Translations under genes and position numbers: made by a program
NCBI GenBank assembly: GCA_964601275.1
Contig: CAZRMV010000001.1
Coordinates: 434,001 to 498,000 of the forward strand
Length of the DNA: 64,000 nt
Origin: JAOZPE01 sp964601275
Lineage (GTDB): Bacteria; Krumholzibacteriota; Krumholzibacteriia; JAJRXK01
Direction: 5' to 3'
In this document: positions 38,485 through 47,733 of the stretch, piece by piece
Layout of the letters: each line of letters begins with the position of its first letter
Numbering within the stretch: the stretch's first letter is position 1
The notes under the pieces: generated by a model
Databases searched by the model: none
Seen by the model: only the letters and a program-made list of their open reading frames with translations
What the model was told of the DNA's origin: nothing

Positions 38485-41292
38485 ATGCAGTCGGAGCAGC
38501 TGAGCACGGTGACCCACCAGAACACCCGCGGGAAGAAGAAGAGAGGGCGGAAAGGGATCCGGGTGTCCCGGCGGTTCACTGAGCCCGGGGTGCATCCCTT
38601 CGACACCGTCGAGTGGGAATTGCGCACCGCAACGATCACCGGGGAGAACGGCGAGGTCCTCTTCGAGCAGAGCGATGTCGAGGTCCCGGCGTTCTGGACC
38701 CAACTGGCCACCAACGTGGTGGTCTCCAAGTACTTCCGCGGCTCGGTCGGCAAGCCGGGCCGGGAGAGCAGCGTGCGTCAGATCATCACCCGCGTGGTGG
38801 ACACCCTCGTGCGTTGGGGTAGCGAGGGAGGGTACTTCGCGAGCGACCTCGACCGCGACGCCTTCCGCGACGATCTGACCCACCTGCTGCTGTATCAGAT
38901 GATGGCCTTCAACAGCCCGGTCTGGTTCAACATGGGGGTCGAGGCCAAGCCCCAGTGCTCGGCCTGTTTCATCAACTCGGTGCAGGACAGCATGGATTCC
39001 ATCATGGAGCTGGCCAAGACCGAGGGCCTGCTCTTCAAGTGGGGTTCGGGCACCGGCAGCAACCTGTCGCCCTTGCGTTCTTCGAGGGAGAGCCTGTCCA
39101 CCGGCGGGATCGCCAGCGGTCCGGTCAGCTTCATGAAGGGCTACGACGCCTTCGCCGGAGTGATCAAGAGCGGGGGGAAGACCCGGCGCAGCGCGAAGAT
39201 GGTCATCCTCAACATCGACCATCCCGACATCGTCGACTTCATCAACTGCAAGGTCGAGGAAGAGCGGAAAGCCTGGGCGTTGATCGACGCCGGCTATGAC
39301 GGTTCCTTCTCGGGCACCGCCTACTCCTCGGTGTATTTCCAGAACGGGAACAACTCGGTGCGGGTCAGCGACGAGTTCATGCAGGCGGTCGTCGACGACA
39401 AGGAGTGGAAGACCCGGGCGGTCACGACCGGAGAGGTGATGGACACCTACCGCGCCCGCGACCTGATGAAGATGATCGCCGAGAGCGCCCACGTGTGCGG
39501 CGATCCGGGCATGCAGTACGACACCACCATCAACGACTGGCACACCTGCAAGAACACCGACCGGATCCACGCCAGCAATCCCTGCAGCGAGTTCATGTTC
39601 CTCAACGACACCGCGTGCAACCTGGCGTCGTTGAACCTGATGAAGTTCCGGGACGAGGCGGGCGAATTCGACATCGAGGCCTTCGAACACGCGGTGGACG
39701 TGACGATCCTCGCCCAGGAGATCATCGTGGACAACGCCGGGTATCCGAAGGAGGAGATCGGCCGCAACAGCCATCTCTTCCGTCCTCTGGGCCTGGGGTA
39801 TTCCAATCTCGGTGCACTCTTGATGGACCGCGGCCTGCCCTACGACAGCGACGAAGGCCGGGCGTATGCCGCGGCGGTCACCGCCATCATGACCGGACGG
39901 GCCTATCGCCAGAGCGCGCTGATCGCCGCCTCGTTGGGGCCTTTCGAGGGGTACGAGGAGAACCGCGAACCGATGCTCGAGGTGATGAAGATGCATCGGA
40001 ACGCGGTCGAGAAGGTGGACGACCGACTGATTCCCGCCGAGATGATGCGGGAAGCGCGCACTGCCTGGGACGATGTGCTCGAACTGGGTGAGCGTCACGG
40101 CTACCGCAACAGCCAGGTCACCGTGCTGGCGCCCACCGGAACCATCTCGTTCATGATGGATTGCGACACCACCGGGATCGAACCGGATATCGCCCTGGTC
40201 AAGTACAAGAAGCTGGTGGGTGGAGGGTTCCTGAAGATCGTGAACCATTCGGTGGAGGACGCTCTGCTGCGGCTCGGGTATTCCCGGGAGGAGACCGACG
40301 CCATCCTCGAGTACGTCAACGAGAAGGAGACCATCGAGGGTGCCCCCGGCCTGAAGGAAGAGCACCTGCCCATCTTCGACTGCGCGTTCAAGCCGAAGAA
40401 CGGGGTGCGGACCATCCATCACATGGGCCACGTGCGGATGATGGCCGCGGTACAGCCCTTCCTCTCCGGGGCGATCTCCAAGACGGTCAACATGCCGTCG
40501 GATTGCACCGTCGAGGATATCAGCAACTGCTACATCGAAGCCTGGAAGCTGGGGCTGAAGGCCATCGCGGTCTACCGGGACGGCTCCAAGCGCCTGCAGC
40601 CGCTCAACACCGGGGCCGAGACGAAGAAGGAAGAGGCCCAGCCGGCGGGCGTGCCCTATCGGCGTCATCTTCCCGATGAGCGTCCCGCGATCACCCACAA
40701 GTTCTCCATCGGAGGACACGAAGGGTACATCACCGTCGGGCTGTTCGAGGACGGCCGCCCGGGTGAACTCTTCGTGCGCATGGCCAAGGAAGGCTCGGTC
40801 ATCTCCGGACTGATGGACGCCTTCGCCACCGCGGTCAGCATCATGCTGCAATACGGGGTGCCCCTGAAGGTGATGATCAACAAGTTCAGCCACAGCCGCT
40901 TCGAACCCAGCGGATTCACCAACAACCCGGAGATTCCGCACGCCAAGAGCCTGATGGACTACATCTTCCGCTGGTTGGCGTTGAAGTTCGAGGGGGAGGA
41001 CGTGGCCCAACCGGCCGCGCAACTTCCCGGGATCGATCGCACCGAACCCGATCCTCCGGCCGTTTCGCCGAGTGCCCAGGATGGCGAGGATGCCGGAGGC
41101 CACCCGGGGAACGGCAATGGGAACGGCAACGGAGCGTCGAGCACCCGCGCCGCGGCGGTGCTGGCCAATGAGAAGGTGGTCTTCCAGTTGCAAAGCGATG
41201 CTCCCCCCTGCGCCGAGTGCGGCTCGGTGATGGTGCGCAACGGGAGTTGCTATCGTTGCATCAACTGCGGGAGCACCAGCGGTTGCAGTTGA
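38485..41292 (+). CDS. nrdJ: Adenosylcobalamin-dependent (class II) ribonucleotide reductase
   Basis: This 935-residue enzyme reduces ribonucleotides to deoxyribonucleotides using a B12-derived radical, independently of oxygen. The barrel carries 'CSACFIN' (one of the redox Cys) and the thiyl-radical loop 'SNPCSEF' with Cys367. Downstream is 'APTGTISFMMDCDTTGIEPD'. A Pro/Gly/Asn-rich linker leads to a C-terminal zinc-ribbon-like tail ('CAECGSVMVRNGSCYRCINCG') that probably shuttles electrons to the active site. The start at 38485 follows a strong ribosome site. NrdR-like boxes upstream suggest repression when nucleotides are abundant. No class I or III reductase is in the window. Confidence 0.95.
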   Translation: MQSEQLSTVTHQNTRGKKKRGRKGIRVSRRFTEPGVHPFDTVEWELRTATITGENGEVLFEQSDVEVPAFWTQLATNVVVSKYFRGSVGKPGRESSVRQIITRVVDTLVRWGSEGGYFASDLDRDAFRDDLTHLLLYQMMAFNSPVWFNMGVEAKPQCSACFINSVQDSMDSIMELAKTEGLLFKWGSGTGSNLSPLRSSRESLSTGGIASGPVSFMKGYDAFAGVIKSGGKTRRSAKMVILNIDHPDIVDFINCKVEEERKAWALIDAGYDGSFSGTAYSSVYFQNGNNSVRVSDEFMQAVVDDKEWKTRAVTTGEVMDTYRARDLMKMIAESAHVCGDPGMQYDTTINDWHTCKNTDRIHASNPCSEFMFLNDTACNLASLNLMKFRDEAGEFDIEAFEHAVDVTILAQEIIVDNAGYPKEEIGRNSHLFRPLGLGYSNLGALLMDRGLPYDSDEGRAYAAAVTAIMTGRAYRQSALIAASLGPFEGYEENREPMLEVMKMHRNAVEKVDDRLIPAEMMREARTAWDDVLELGERHGYRNSQVTVLAPTGTISFMMDCDTTGIEPDIALVKYKKLVGGGFLKIVNHSVEDALLRLGYSREETDAILEYVNEKETIEGAPGLKEEHLPIFDCAFKPKNGVRTIHHMGHVRMMAAVQPFLSGAISKTVNMPSDCTVEDISNCYIEAWKLGLKAIAVYRDGSKRLQPLNTGAETKKEEAQPAGVPYRRHLPDERPAITHKFSIGGHEGYITVGLFEDGRPGELFVRMAKEGSVISGLMDAFATAVSIMLQYGVPLKVMINKFSHSRFEPSGFTNNPEIPHAKSLMDYIFRWLALKFEGEDVAQPAAQLPGIDRTEPDPPAVSPSAQDGEDAGGHPGNGNGNGNGASSTRAAAVLANEKVVFQLQSDAPPCAECGSVMVRNGSCYRCINCGSTSGCS

Positions 41293-41328
41293 TGCGGCGG
41301 ACGGCCGGACGCGCCGGCGTTCAAGATG

Positions 41329-41356
41329 CGGGCGCCCTTTTGGGGGCGCCCGTTTT
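41329..41356 (+). terminator. Intrinsic terminator after nrdJ
   Basis: A 9-bp CGGGCGCCC/GGGCGCCCG stem with a 6-base loop is followed by TTTT. It separates nrdJ from the pyruvate kinase gene. Confidence 0.75.
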
Positions 41357-41377
41357 CAGGGAGACGAGGAGCGCAGC

Positions 41378-42835
41378 GTGGAACTTCCCCGCCGACTGAC
41401 CCGCATCGTGGCCACCCTGGGCCCGGCGAGCCTGGAAGAGGGCGTCGTCCGCCGGATGGTCGGCGCGGGCATGGACGTGGCCCGTCTCAACGCCAGCCAC
41501 GCCGACCACGCCTTCTTCCGGCGCGCGGTCGAGGAGGTGAGGTCGGCGGCGGCCGCGGCCTCGCGGGAGGTGGCGATCCTCCTGGATCTGCGCGGTCCGA
41601 AGATCCGGGTGGGCGAGCTGGCCGATTCCGCCGGGATGGACCTGGCGGAGGGAGACACGGTGACCCTGACCACCGAGGCGGTCGCGGGCGCGGACGGTCT
41701 CATCCCCTGCACCTACCAGGGCCTGGCCCGCGATCTCTTCGCGGGCGACGAGGTACTCCTGGACGACGGGGCGATGAAGCTGGAGATCACCGAGCGGCTC
41801 GACAACGCCCGGCTGCGGGCGAAGGTGGTCGAGGGCGGCCGCCTGCTGCCGCACAAGGGGATCAACGTGCCTGGACGCGCCCTGAGCACCCCCGCCCTGG
41901 TCCAGGACGATCTGCGCGACCTGGAGGCCGGACTGCGCCTGGGAGTCGACTACGTGGCGCTGTCCTTCGTGCGTCGGCCCGAGGATCTCCACTTGCTGCG
42001 CGGACACATCGAGCGCCTGGGGGGGCGGGCCGCGGTCGTGGCCAAGATCGAGAAGCCCCAGGCCCTCGACCATCTCGAAGAGATCCTCGAGGCGAGCGAC
42101 GGGGTGATGGTGGCCCGGGGCGACCTGGGGGTGGAGGTCGCCCTCGAACGGGTTCCCCAGCTGCAGAAGGAGATCATCCACTCCGCCAACCGGCGGGGGG
42201 TGCTGGTGATCACCGCCACGCAGATGCTCGAGAGCATGATCGAGCACCACCGGCCCACCCGGGCCGAGGCCAGCGACGTGGCCAACGCCATCTTCGACGG
42301 GAGCGACGCGGTGATGCTGTCGGGGGAGACCGCGGTGGGCCGCTACCCGGTCGAGGCGGTCGGCATGATGGACCGCATCGCGCGGGAGGCGGAGGATTCC
42401 CGCTTCTACCACGACCGCGAGGTCGGGGTGGACCATCCCCGAGGTTTCGGGCCGGTGGAGAGGGCCATGGCCTGGTCGGCGCGGCGGGTGGCCACCGAGG
42501 CCCAGGTGAGGATGATCGTGGTCTACACCCTCAGCGGCCGTACCGCGCGGGTGTTGAGCAAGCTCCGGCCCCGACTTCCGGTGATCGCCTTCTGCCCCGA
42601 CGAGCGGATCTGCCGCCAGATGGCCTTGTTCCACGGGGTCGTGCCCTTGCGGTCGACCTTCACCGACAATACCGATTCCCTGTTGCAGGAAGGAGATCGC
42701 CTGCTGCTCGAGCGGGGCCTGGTCCAAGCCGGTGAGAAGGTCGTGGTGCTCGGAGGAACCATGCAGATTCCCGGGGCCACCAATCTCCTGCAGATCCGCA
42801 AGGTGGGTGCTCCGCCGGTCGAGCCGCAACTCTGA
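41378..42835 (+). CDS. pyk: Pyruvate kinase
   Basis: This 485-residue glycolytic enzyme makes ATP and pyruvate from phosphoenolpyruvate and ADP. 'RIVATLGPAS' and 'VARLNASHADH' open the A domain, a B-domain lid follows ('LLDLRGPKIRVGEL'), 'AKIEKPQALDHLEEI' holds the catalytic Lys, and 'GVMVARGDLGVEV' the metal/substrate loop. An allosteric C domain ends the protein. 'NASH' replaces the usual NFSHG, a modest change near the active site. GTG start with GAGGAG upstream, 21 bases after the nrdJ terminator. Confidence 0.94.
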   Translation: MELPRRLTRIVATLGPASLEEGVVRRMVGAGMDVARLNASHADHAFFRRAVEEVRSAAAAASREVAILLDLRGPKIRVGELADSAGMDLAEGDTVTLTTEAVAGADGLIPCTYQGLARDLFAGDEVLLDDGAMKLEITERLDNARLRAKVVEGGRLLPHKGINVPGRALSTPALVQDDLRDLEAGLRLGVDYVALSFVRRPEDLHLLRGHIERLGGRAAVVAKIEKPQALDHLEEILEASDGVMVARGDLGVEVALERVPQLQKEIIHSANRRGVLVITATQMLESMIEHHRPTRAEASDVANAIFDGSDAVMLSGETAVGRYPVEAVGMMDRIAREAEDSRFYHDREVGVDHPRGFGPVERAMAWSARRVATEAQVRMIVVYTLSGRTARVLSKLRPRLPVIAFCPDERICRQMALFHGVVPLRSTFTDNTDSLLQEGDRLLLERGLVQAGEKVVVLGGTMQIPGATNLLQIRKVGAPPVEPQL

Positions 42836-42849
42836 GGACGGGACAGACG

Positions 42850-43344
42850 ATGGATGCACAGTGCAATCACCGGCCGCGCCGGGGCCGGTGGGCGGAACGG
42901 GTTGGGAGAGAACGGGAGCGAGGGTTCTCAGCGGTGTTCTTCGCCGGACTGGTCGTTGCGGTGGGGCTCCTGGGAGCGGGATGTCGCGAGGAGCCGATCG
43001 ACCCCAGCCCGGCGGGGGTGTACCGGGCCCGATGTCAGCGCTGCCACGAGGTCGACGGATCGTCGGCCACCGCGAGCAAGCAGGCCCACGAAGAGATCGA
43101 CCTGCGGGATCCCGCCTTCCAGGACGGTATCAGCGACCAGCGGATCCGGAAGATCGCCCGTTACGGCATCGGACGGATGCAGGGGATCGCCGGCATCACC
43201 GACGAGCAGCTCGATTCGGTGGTGGTCTTCGTGCGCGGGCTGCGGAAAGGCCGTCCTCCGGCGTCCGCGACCGGGCCATCCGGCGTTGGAACCCCGGGCT
43301 CTCCCACCGACGCCGCCCCCCGCCGCCGGCACCTTCCCCGGTGA
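42850..43344 (+). CDS. Lipid-anchored c-type cytochrome
   Basis: This 164-residue protein has a long charged N-terminus, a hydrophobic stretch ending in the lipobox LGAGC (about residue 45) and one heme site CQRCH. A likely distal Met is in 'GIGRMQGIAGI', with the usual C-terminal helix. The lipobox suggests anchoring in a membrane facing the periplasm, carrying electrons. Its maturation would need the ccm operon 4 kb away. Its stop overlaps the GTG of the next gene. Confidence 0.85.
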   Translation: MDAQCNHRPRRGRWAERVGRERERGFSAVFFAGLVVAVGLLGAGCREEPIDPSPAGVYRARCQRCHEVDGSSATASKQAHEEIDLRDPAFQDGISDQRIRKIARYGIGRMQGIAGITDEQLDSVVVFVRGLRKGRPPASATGPSGVGTPGSPTDAAPRRRHLPR

Positions 43345-44333
43345 GTCGTCATCTGCTGCTCGCAACGGCCCGGGGGCTGTGGTGGCTCCCCCTGGAGCAG
43401 GAAGCTTCCCCGCGCCCGGACGACTTCCACCGGGCCGCTCCCGATGCGGAGATCACCGCCCTGGCCGCCGGTTCCGTTCCGGCGGACGCCGCGAAGGGCA
43501 GTCCTGCTCCGGCAGCGGCCCTCGATGCCGAAGGCGGTCTGCTGCTCTGGGATCGGGCCGCCGCCGGTTTCCGGGAGGCCGAGCCCCTGCCCATCGACGA
43601 CGAGACGCAGTGGGAGGTGTTGGCTTCCACCTCCGGCGGTGGGTTGTGGGCCGGAGCTTGTCCGGCCCGGATCGCCGCCTACGACCCCACGGGGGACGCG
43701 TGGGAGTTCCACGATCTCCCCTCGACGTCTTCCAAACGCGCCTGGACCGGGCTGGAAGCTCCCTATCTGCCGCGGATCACATCGTTTCTCGCGGAGGGGG
43801 GAGAGGACTGGGCCGCGGTCAGTGCCGGGGGATTGCTTCGCCGACGAAGAAGCCGATGGGAGGAGGTGGCGCTTGCGGGGATGCCCCGGGACCTGCGCGA
43901 CCTGGCCACCGCCTTCGGCGCGCGCTGGGTGGGCAGTGGACGGGGGCTCTTCCGCTGGGACGACGAGGGTGGGCCGCAGCGGGTGGAACTGGCGCCGGAG
44001 GCCTCGTTCACCGCCCGCCTGAGGGCGGGAAGGAAGAAACTGGCCGTCGCCGCCGCCTGCGGACCCCCGGCCACCTGGCGCGGACCCGAGGGCGCCCGGG
44101 CGTCCCTGTGGATCGTGGACGGAAGACAGGTCTGCCCCCGCTGGCTGGCCGGTCCCTTCCACGGCGGCATCGTCGCGCTCGACTTCCACCGGGAGGATCT
44201 GCTGGTCGGAACCACCGACGGCGAGGTGTGGACGATTCCCCTGGCCGGGGACCCTCCGGCCGAGCCCTGGATCTTCGACCTTCCTCCGGTGAACGATCTC
44301 CTGGTGATTGATCTCCCGGCGGGTGGAGGGTAG
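43341..44333 (+). CDS. Beta-propeller-like protein of unknown function
   Basis: This 330-residue protein shows repeated Trp-rich blades ('LLLATARGLWWLPLE', 'GGLWAGACPARIAAYD', 'RWVGSGRGLFRWDDE', 'DLLVGTTDGEVWTIPL') spaced roughly 40-60 residues apart, as in WD/BNR-like propellers. There is no clear signal peptide. The GTG start overlaps the cytochrome stop (GTGA), so the two are probably translated together. It may bind or read out a partner of the cytochrome, but no function is established. Confidence 0.65.
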   Translation: MSRHLLLATARGLWWLPLEQEASPRPDDFHRAAPDAEITALAAGSVPADAAKGSPAPAAALDAEGGLLLWDRAAAGFREAEPLPIDDETQWEVLASTSGGGLWAGACPARIAAYDPTGDAWEFHDLPSTSSKRAWTGLEAPYLPRITSFLAEGGEDWAAVSAGGLLRRRRSRWEEVALAGMPRDLRDLATAFGARWVGSGRGLFRWDDEGGPQRVELAPEASFTARLRAGRKKLAVAAACGPPATWRGPEGARASLWIVDGRQVCPRWLAGPFHGGIVALDFHREDLLVGTTDGEVWTIPLAGDPPAEPWIFDLPPVNDLLVIDLPAGGG

Positions 44334-44353
44334 CCTGCGGTCTGGAGGTCAGC

Positions 44354-44872
44354 ATGCGAGCATTCCATCTGGAACGGTTCGGACAGCGGGTGACGGCGGG
44401 GGTTCTCCTGCTCGGGTTCCTGGTCGTGGGTCCCGCCGCGCGCGCCAGCGGCGATTTCGACTGGAACCAGGCCGGCGATCCCTACGTGGCCGCCATCGGC
44501 TTGCAGGCGGGCTGGGCGACCGGCACCGGCCTGTCCGTCCGTTGGCCCTTCCTGCCCCAGACCATGATGAGCGTCAACGGCGGGTTGTGGCGCAAGGACA
44601 ACAGCACCGACTGGAACCTCGGGGTCGAACTGCATCTGGTGCTGCGCCAGGAAGGAAGGGTGCGGCTGTACGTGGGGCCGGCCGTCGCGGTGATCCACGA
44701 CGGGCCCGGTGGGGCCAAGGGCGACGAACACTGGAACGGCTCGCTGGGGGTGGGCATCGAGTACCTGCTGCTGCGCCGCCTCGCCCTGAAGGGCGACCTG
44801 GGCTTCGTCTACCGCAGCGAGAGCGGAGACATCCTGCCGCTGCCGCAGGGCGGGATCCTCTTCTACTTCTGA
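44354..44872 (+). CDS. Small outer-membrane beta-barrel protein
   Basis: This 172-residue protein has a signal peptide ('AGVLLLGFLVVGPAARASG') and alternating amphipathic strands ('VAAIGLQAGWATGTGLSVRW', 'GVGIEYLLLRRLALKGDLGF') ending in 'GGILFYF', a C-terminal aromatic outer-membrane signature. It looks like an eight-stranded barrel. GGAGG precedes the ATG, 20 bases after the propeller gene. Confidence 0.7.
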   Translation: MRAFHLERFGQRVTAGVLLLGFLVVGPAARASGDFDWNQAGDPYVAAIGLQAGWATGTGLSVRWPFLPQTMMSVNGGLWRKDNSTDWNLGVELHLVLRQEGRVRLYVGPAVAVIHDGPGGAKGDEHWNGSLGVGIEYLLLRRLALKGDLGFVYRSESGDILPLPQGGILFYF

Positions 44873-44966
44873 TCCTTCGAGAGTCCCGGGCCGAGTCCAC
44901 CGCGATCCATGACGCAAGGGGACAGCACTTCGTCGACCCCCCGGCCGCCAAGGACCGGGGAGGGGG

Positions 44967-45803
44967 TCAAGCGACGAATTCCAGCTTCTCCACCGGCGGG
45001 ATGATTCCGGCGTCGGCGCCCAGAGTCAGCAGCAAGCGCACCGCTTCGCGGCCGTCGTCGCCGTAATCGAGGGTGTAGTCGTTCACGTACATCCCGACGA
45101 ACTCGTCGGCCAGGCCGGTGTCCATGTTGCGGGCGTAGTCCAGCGCGTACCGCAGGGCCTCCTCGCGATGCTCCAGGCCGTGACGGATGCTGTGGGTGAG
45201 CACCTCGTTGATCTCGCGCATGCGCTCCGATCCCAGGTCCTTGCGGATGGCGTTGCCGCCCAGGGGAAGGGGCAGCCCGGTCTCCTGCTTCCACCACCGG
45301 CCGATGTCCAGCAGCAGTCGGCAGCCTTCCTTCTCGTAGGTGAGCTGACCCTCGTGGATGATCAACCCGGCCTCGAAGGTACCGTCCACAACCTTGGTGA
45401 TGATCTCGTCGAAGGGAACCACCTCGTAGGCGAAGTCCTTCCCCAGAAAGAGCCGCAGCGCCAGGTAGGCTGTCGTCATGGTTCCGGGCACGGCGATCTT
45501 CACCCCCGCGAGATCGTCGAGGGTGAGCTTGCTCCCCTTGCGGGTGATCACCATCGGCCCGTAGTCGTCGCCCATGCTGCTTCCGGCGGGCAGCAGGGCG
45601 TATTTGTCGAGCACGTAGGCGTAGGCGTGGATGGAGATGGCGGTGATGTGCAGCTCGCCGCGCAGCGCCCGCTCGTTGAGGGTCTGGATGTCCTGGAGGA
45701 TGTGCTCGAAACGGTAGCCCTTCGTGTCGATCTGGTCCTTGGCCAGAGCCCAGAACATGAAGGCGTCGTCGGGATCGGGGCTGTGTCCGAGAGTGAGGTC
45801 CAT
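44967..45803 (-). CDS. mqnD: 1,4-dihydroxy-6-naphthoate synthase (futalosine pathway)
   Basis: This 278-residue periplasmic-binding-protein-fold enzyme converts cyclic dehypoxanthine futalosine to 1,4-dihydroxy-6-naphthoate for menaquinone. The N-terminus 'LGHSPDPDDAFMFWAL' and the internal 'LIIHEGQLTYEKEGC' are hallmarks of MqnD. It stands alone here; no other mqn genes are in the window. It indicates menaquinone-based respiration. A GC-rich dyad spans its stop codon. Confidence 0.92.
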   Translation of the reverse strand: MDLTLGHSPDPDDAFMFWALAKDQIDTKGYRFEHILQDIQTLNERALRGELHITAISIHAYAYVLDKYALLPAGSSMGDDYGPMVITRKGSKLTLDDLAGVKIAVPGTMTTAYLALRLFLGKDFAYEVVPFDEIITKVVDGTFEAGLIIHEGQLTYEKEGCRLLLDIGRWWKQETGLPLPLGGNAIRKDLGSERMREINEVLTHSIRHGLEHREEALRYALDYARNMDTGLADEFVGMYVNDYTLDYGDDGREAVRLLLTLGADAGIIPPVEKLEFVA

Positions 45804-45962
45804 CGTGAACCGCCGGGAATGGAGGTGGAGGTGGATGGGAGCCGCCCCAAGCTAGCAGAGCCGATGGGTCGGAGCAAGCGGGTAGGGGGAGGATGTGGTG
45901 ATCGCAGCCGTTCCTGCCGGTGGGTCGGAAGGACTCGGGTTTCCCTGGACGCGAAAGGAGGT

Positions 45963-46733
45963 CTACTCGACCCCCCAACCGGCCTTCCAGGCAGACCAGC
46001 TCGTGGTGCCGACGGGAAGCACCGTGATCGAGTTCTCGCACTGCCAGGGCATCTCATCGGGATATTGGTCCGTTGGATAGCAACCCAGGATGGCACAACC
46101 CGGCGGAGCATAGGTGTCATCGGCGCTTGAGCCCAACAGCACCGAGTAGCCCTCCCCCGAGTCACCGGGCCCGAGACACTCGACCCTCAGCCCGTCACAG
46201 GAGACATAGGTTGGGGCGGTGGTTCCCGGAGCAGCCTGCCCCGACGGGCCCAGGCAGACGAGCCCCGACGGGAGACTGAAATACAGCAGGTCGAAGCGGG
46301 CGACATAGGTTTCCTCACCGTCTGGTAGACATGGATTCCACGCCAGGTGCACCGAGTCGAAGGTAGAAGAAGCGACCGGCTGACCAGTGATCTGGTTGGT
46401 GATGCCCAGGAGGAAGTTGGGGATGGTTCCTCCCCCGAGGAAGTCGAAGCCGATGCTGAAATCGAGAGCTTGTATTGGTTCGCCGATATTCCGCACGTAC
46501 ACGTAGAAATGGGCCACATCTCCTGGGACAACGCAGACGAAGTACACCGAACAGTCCGGGTAGCCGGACAACCCGATGGTTCGCATGTCCCCATAAGGTG
46601 GGCAGGCAGCCTGGGCCGGTGTCGAGTCCAATGCAACGAACACGGTGAGGACAGATAGGCAGACGATGATGGAAGAAAACAGGTTCTGGACACAAACGAA
46701 CAATGTGCTCGAACAGCGGGCACGCGATGACAC
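45963..46733 (-). CDS. Cysteine-rich secreted protein of unknown function
   Basis: This 256-residue protein has an N-terminal hydrophobic signal ('IIVCLSVLTVFVALDSTPAQA') and a mature part with about eleven cysteines and many Pro/Gly turns. A beta-rich segment ('AHFYVYVRNIGEPIQALDFS') recalls cohesin- or Ig-like secreted domains. No catalytic motif is seen. Its codon third positions look less GC-rich than those of neighbouring genes, which fits a fast-evolving or acquired gene. The GTG start has GGGGGGAG upstream; it follows the ccm operon on the same strand. Confidence 0.6.
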   Translation of the reverse strand: MSSRARCSSTLFVCVQNLFSSIIVCLSVLTVFVALDSTPAQAACPPYGDMRTIGLSGYPDCSVYFVCVVPGDVAHFYVYVRNIGEPIQALDFSIGFDFLGGGTIPNFLLGITNQITGQPVASSTFDSVHLAWNPCLPDGEETYVARFDLLYFSLPSGLVCLGPSGQAAPGTTAPTYVSCDGLRVECLGPGDSGEGYSVLLGSSADDTYAPPGCAILGCYPTDQYPDEMPWQCENSITVLPVGTTSWSAWKAGWGVE

Positions 46734-46912
46734 GGAACTCCCCCCGGCTGGAGTGAGGATTGCCTCGGCAGTCCCATCCCTGTCTTGAGCCTACCACCGA
46801 ACGGGCGGTCCGGTCAAAGAGGGAGACGCGTACCACGGGCCACCGCAGGATCGCAGCCGGGTTCACTGCTTCCGGCGCCTCGGAAACAGGTGCTCCAGGC
46901 GCCGAGGACTTC

Positions 46913-47053
46913 CTATTCGCCCCGTTCGGCCTTGAGGATCTCCAGTTGCCTCTCGGCCTCGCCCTGCCGCGCGAAGAGCCGAGCGACATAGAAGATGATG
47001 GCCAGCCAGACGACTCCGTAGACGCTGAACACCCACCAGAAATGCTTAGGCAT
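46913..47053 (-). CDS. ccmD: CcmD, small heme-exporter membrane protein
   Basis: This 46-residue protein has one transmembrane helix ('WVFSVYGVVWLAIIFYVARLF') followed by a charged cytoplasmic tail ending KAERGE, the normal CcmD layout. CcmD helps release holo-CcmE from the CcmABC complex. Its ATG lies inside the last codons of ccmC (8-base overlap). Confidence 0.85.
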   Translation of the reverse strand: MPKHFWWVFSVYGVVWLAIIFYVARLFARQGEAERQLEILKAERGE

Positions 47054-47732
47054 GATCTCTTCCCTCTGCGATCAGGAGTTCCTCGATTCCATCCTCCAAG
47101 CGCGCCGAGCGGACCCGCGCGCGCAGCAGGATGATGTAGAAGATGGTGAGAGAGGCGACGCCGACCAACAGCGTCACGAGGAAGATCGGGGCCAGGCCGC
47201 TTTCCTTGCCGCCCCCGATGACGGGTGCGGGATGCTGACTGGCCTTCACCCGGTTGCCCACGTAGACGATGGGCACGCCCAACCAGCCGATGATCCCGGT
47301 GACCGCGGCGAGCACGCTGCGACGATCCCGTTCGGCCACGGTCTGTCGCAGGATGAGATAGGCCAGGTAGATGAGCCACAGCACCAGGGTGCTGGTGAGC
47401 CGCACGTCCCAGGTCCACCAGATGCCCCACACCGGCCGCGCCCACATGGGACCGGTGATGAGCACCAGCGTGGTGAACACCAGCCCGATCTCGGCCGATG
47501 CGGCGGCCCAGCGGTCGTGGTCGGGATCGCGCGTGGCCAGGTAGCGGCCTCCCATGATCGCGGTCACGGTGAAGGCCAAGAACCCCACCCAGGCGCATGG
47601 AACGTGGATGAAGAAGATCTTCTGGATGTACCCCTGGGTCTTCTCCAGGGGGATGACCATGAAGACCAGGTAGCACAAGCTGAGCATGGCTACCGCGGAC
47701 AGGGCCAACAGGACCCGGTCGGTCGTGCGCAT
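47046..47732 (-). CDS. ccmC: CcmC, heme-handling protein of cytochrome c maturation
   Basis: This 228-residue inner-membrane protein has about six helices and the tryptophan-rich heme-handling motif 'WGIWWTWDVRLT'. A conserved His lies in 'FFIHVPCAW' and another in 'ASQHPAP'. It loads heme onto CcmE. One base separates it from ccmB. Confidence 0.93.
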   Translation of the reverse strand: MRTTDRVLLALSAVAMLSLCYLVFMVIPLEKTQGYIQKIFFIHVPCAWVGFLAFTVTAIMGGRYLATRDPDHDRWAAASAEIGLVFTTLVLITGPMWARPVWGIWWTWDVRLTSTLVLWLIYLAYLILRQTVAERDRRSVLAAVTGIIGWLGVPIVYVGNRVKASQHPAPVIGGGKESGLAPIFLVTLLVGVASLTIFYIILLRARVRSARLEDGIEELLIAEGRDHA

Positions 47733-47733
47733 A

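Noticed and set aside
44935..44968. GC-rich dyad at the mqnD stop as a terminator
   Set aside because: No T tract on either strand; it could be chance in GC-rich sequence.
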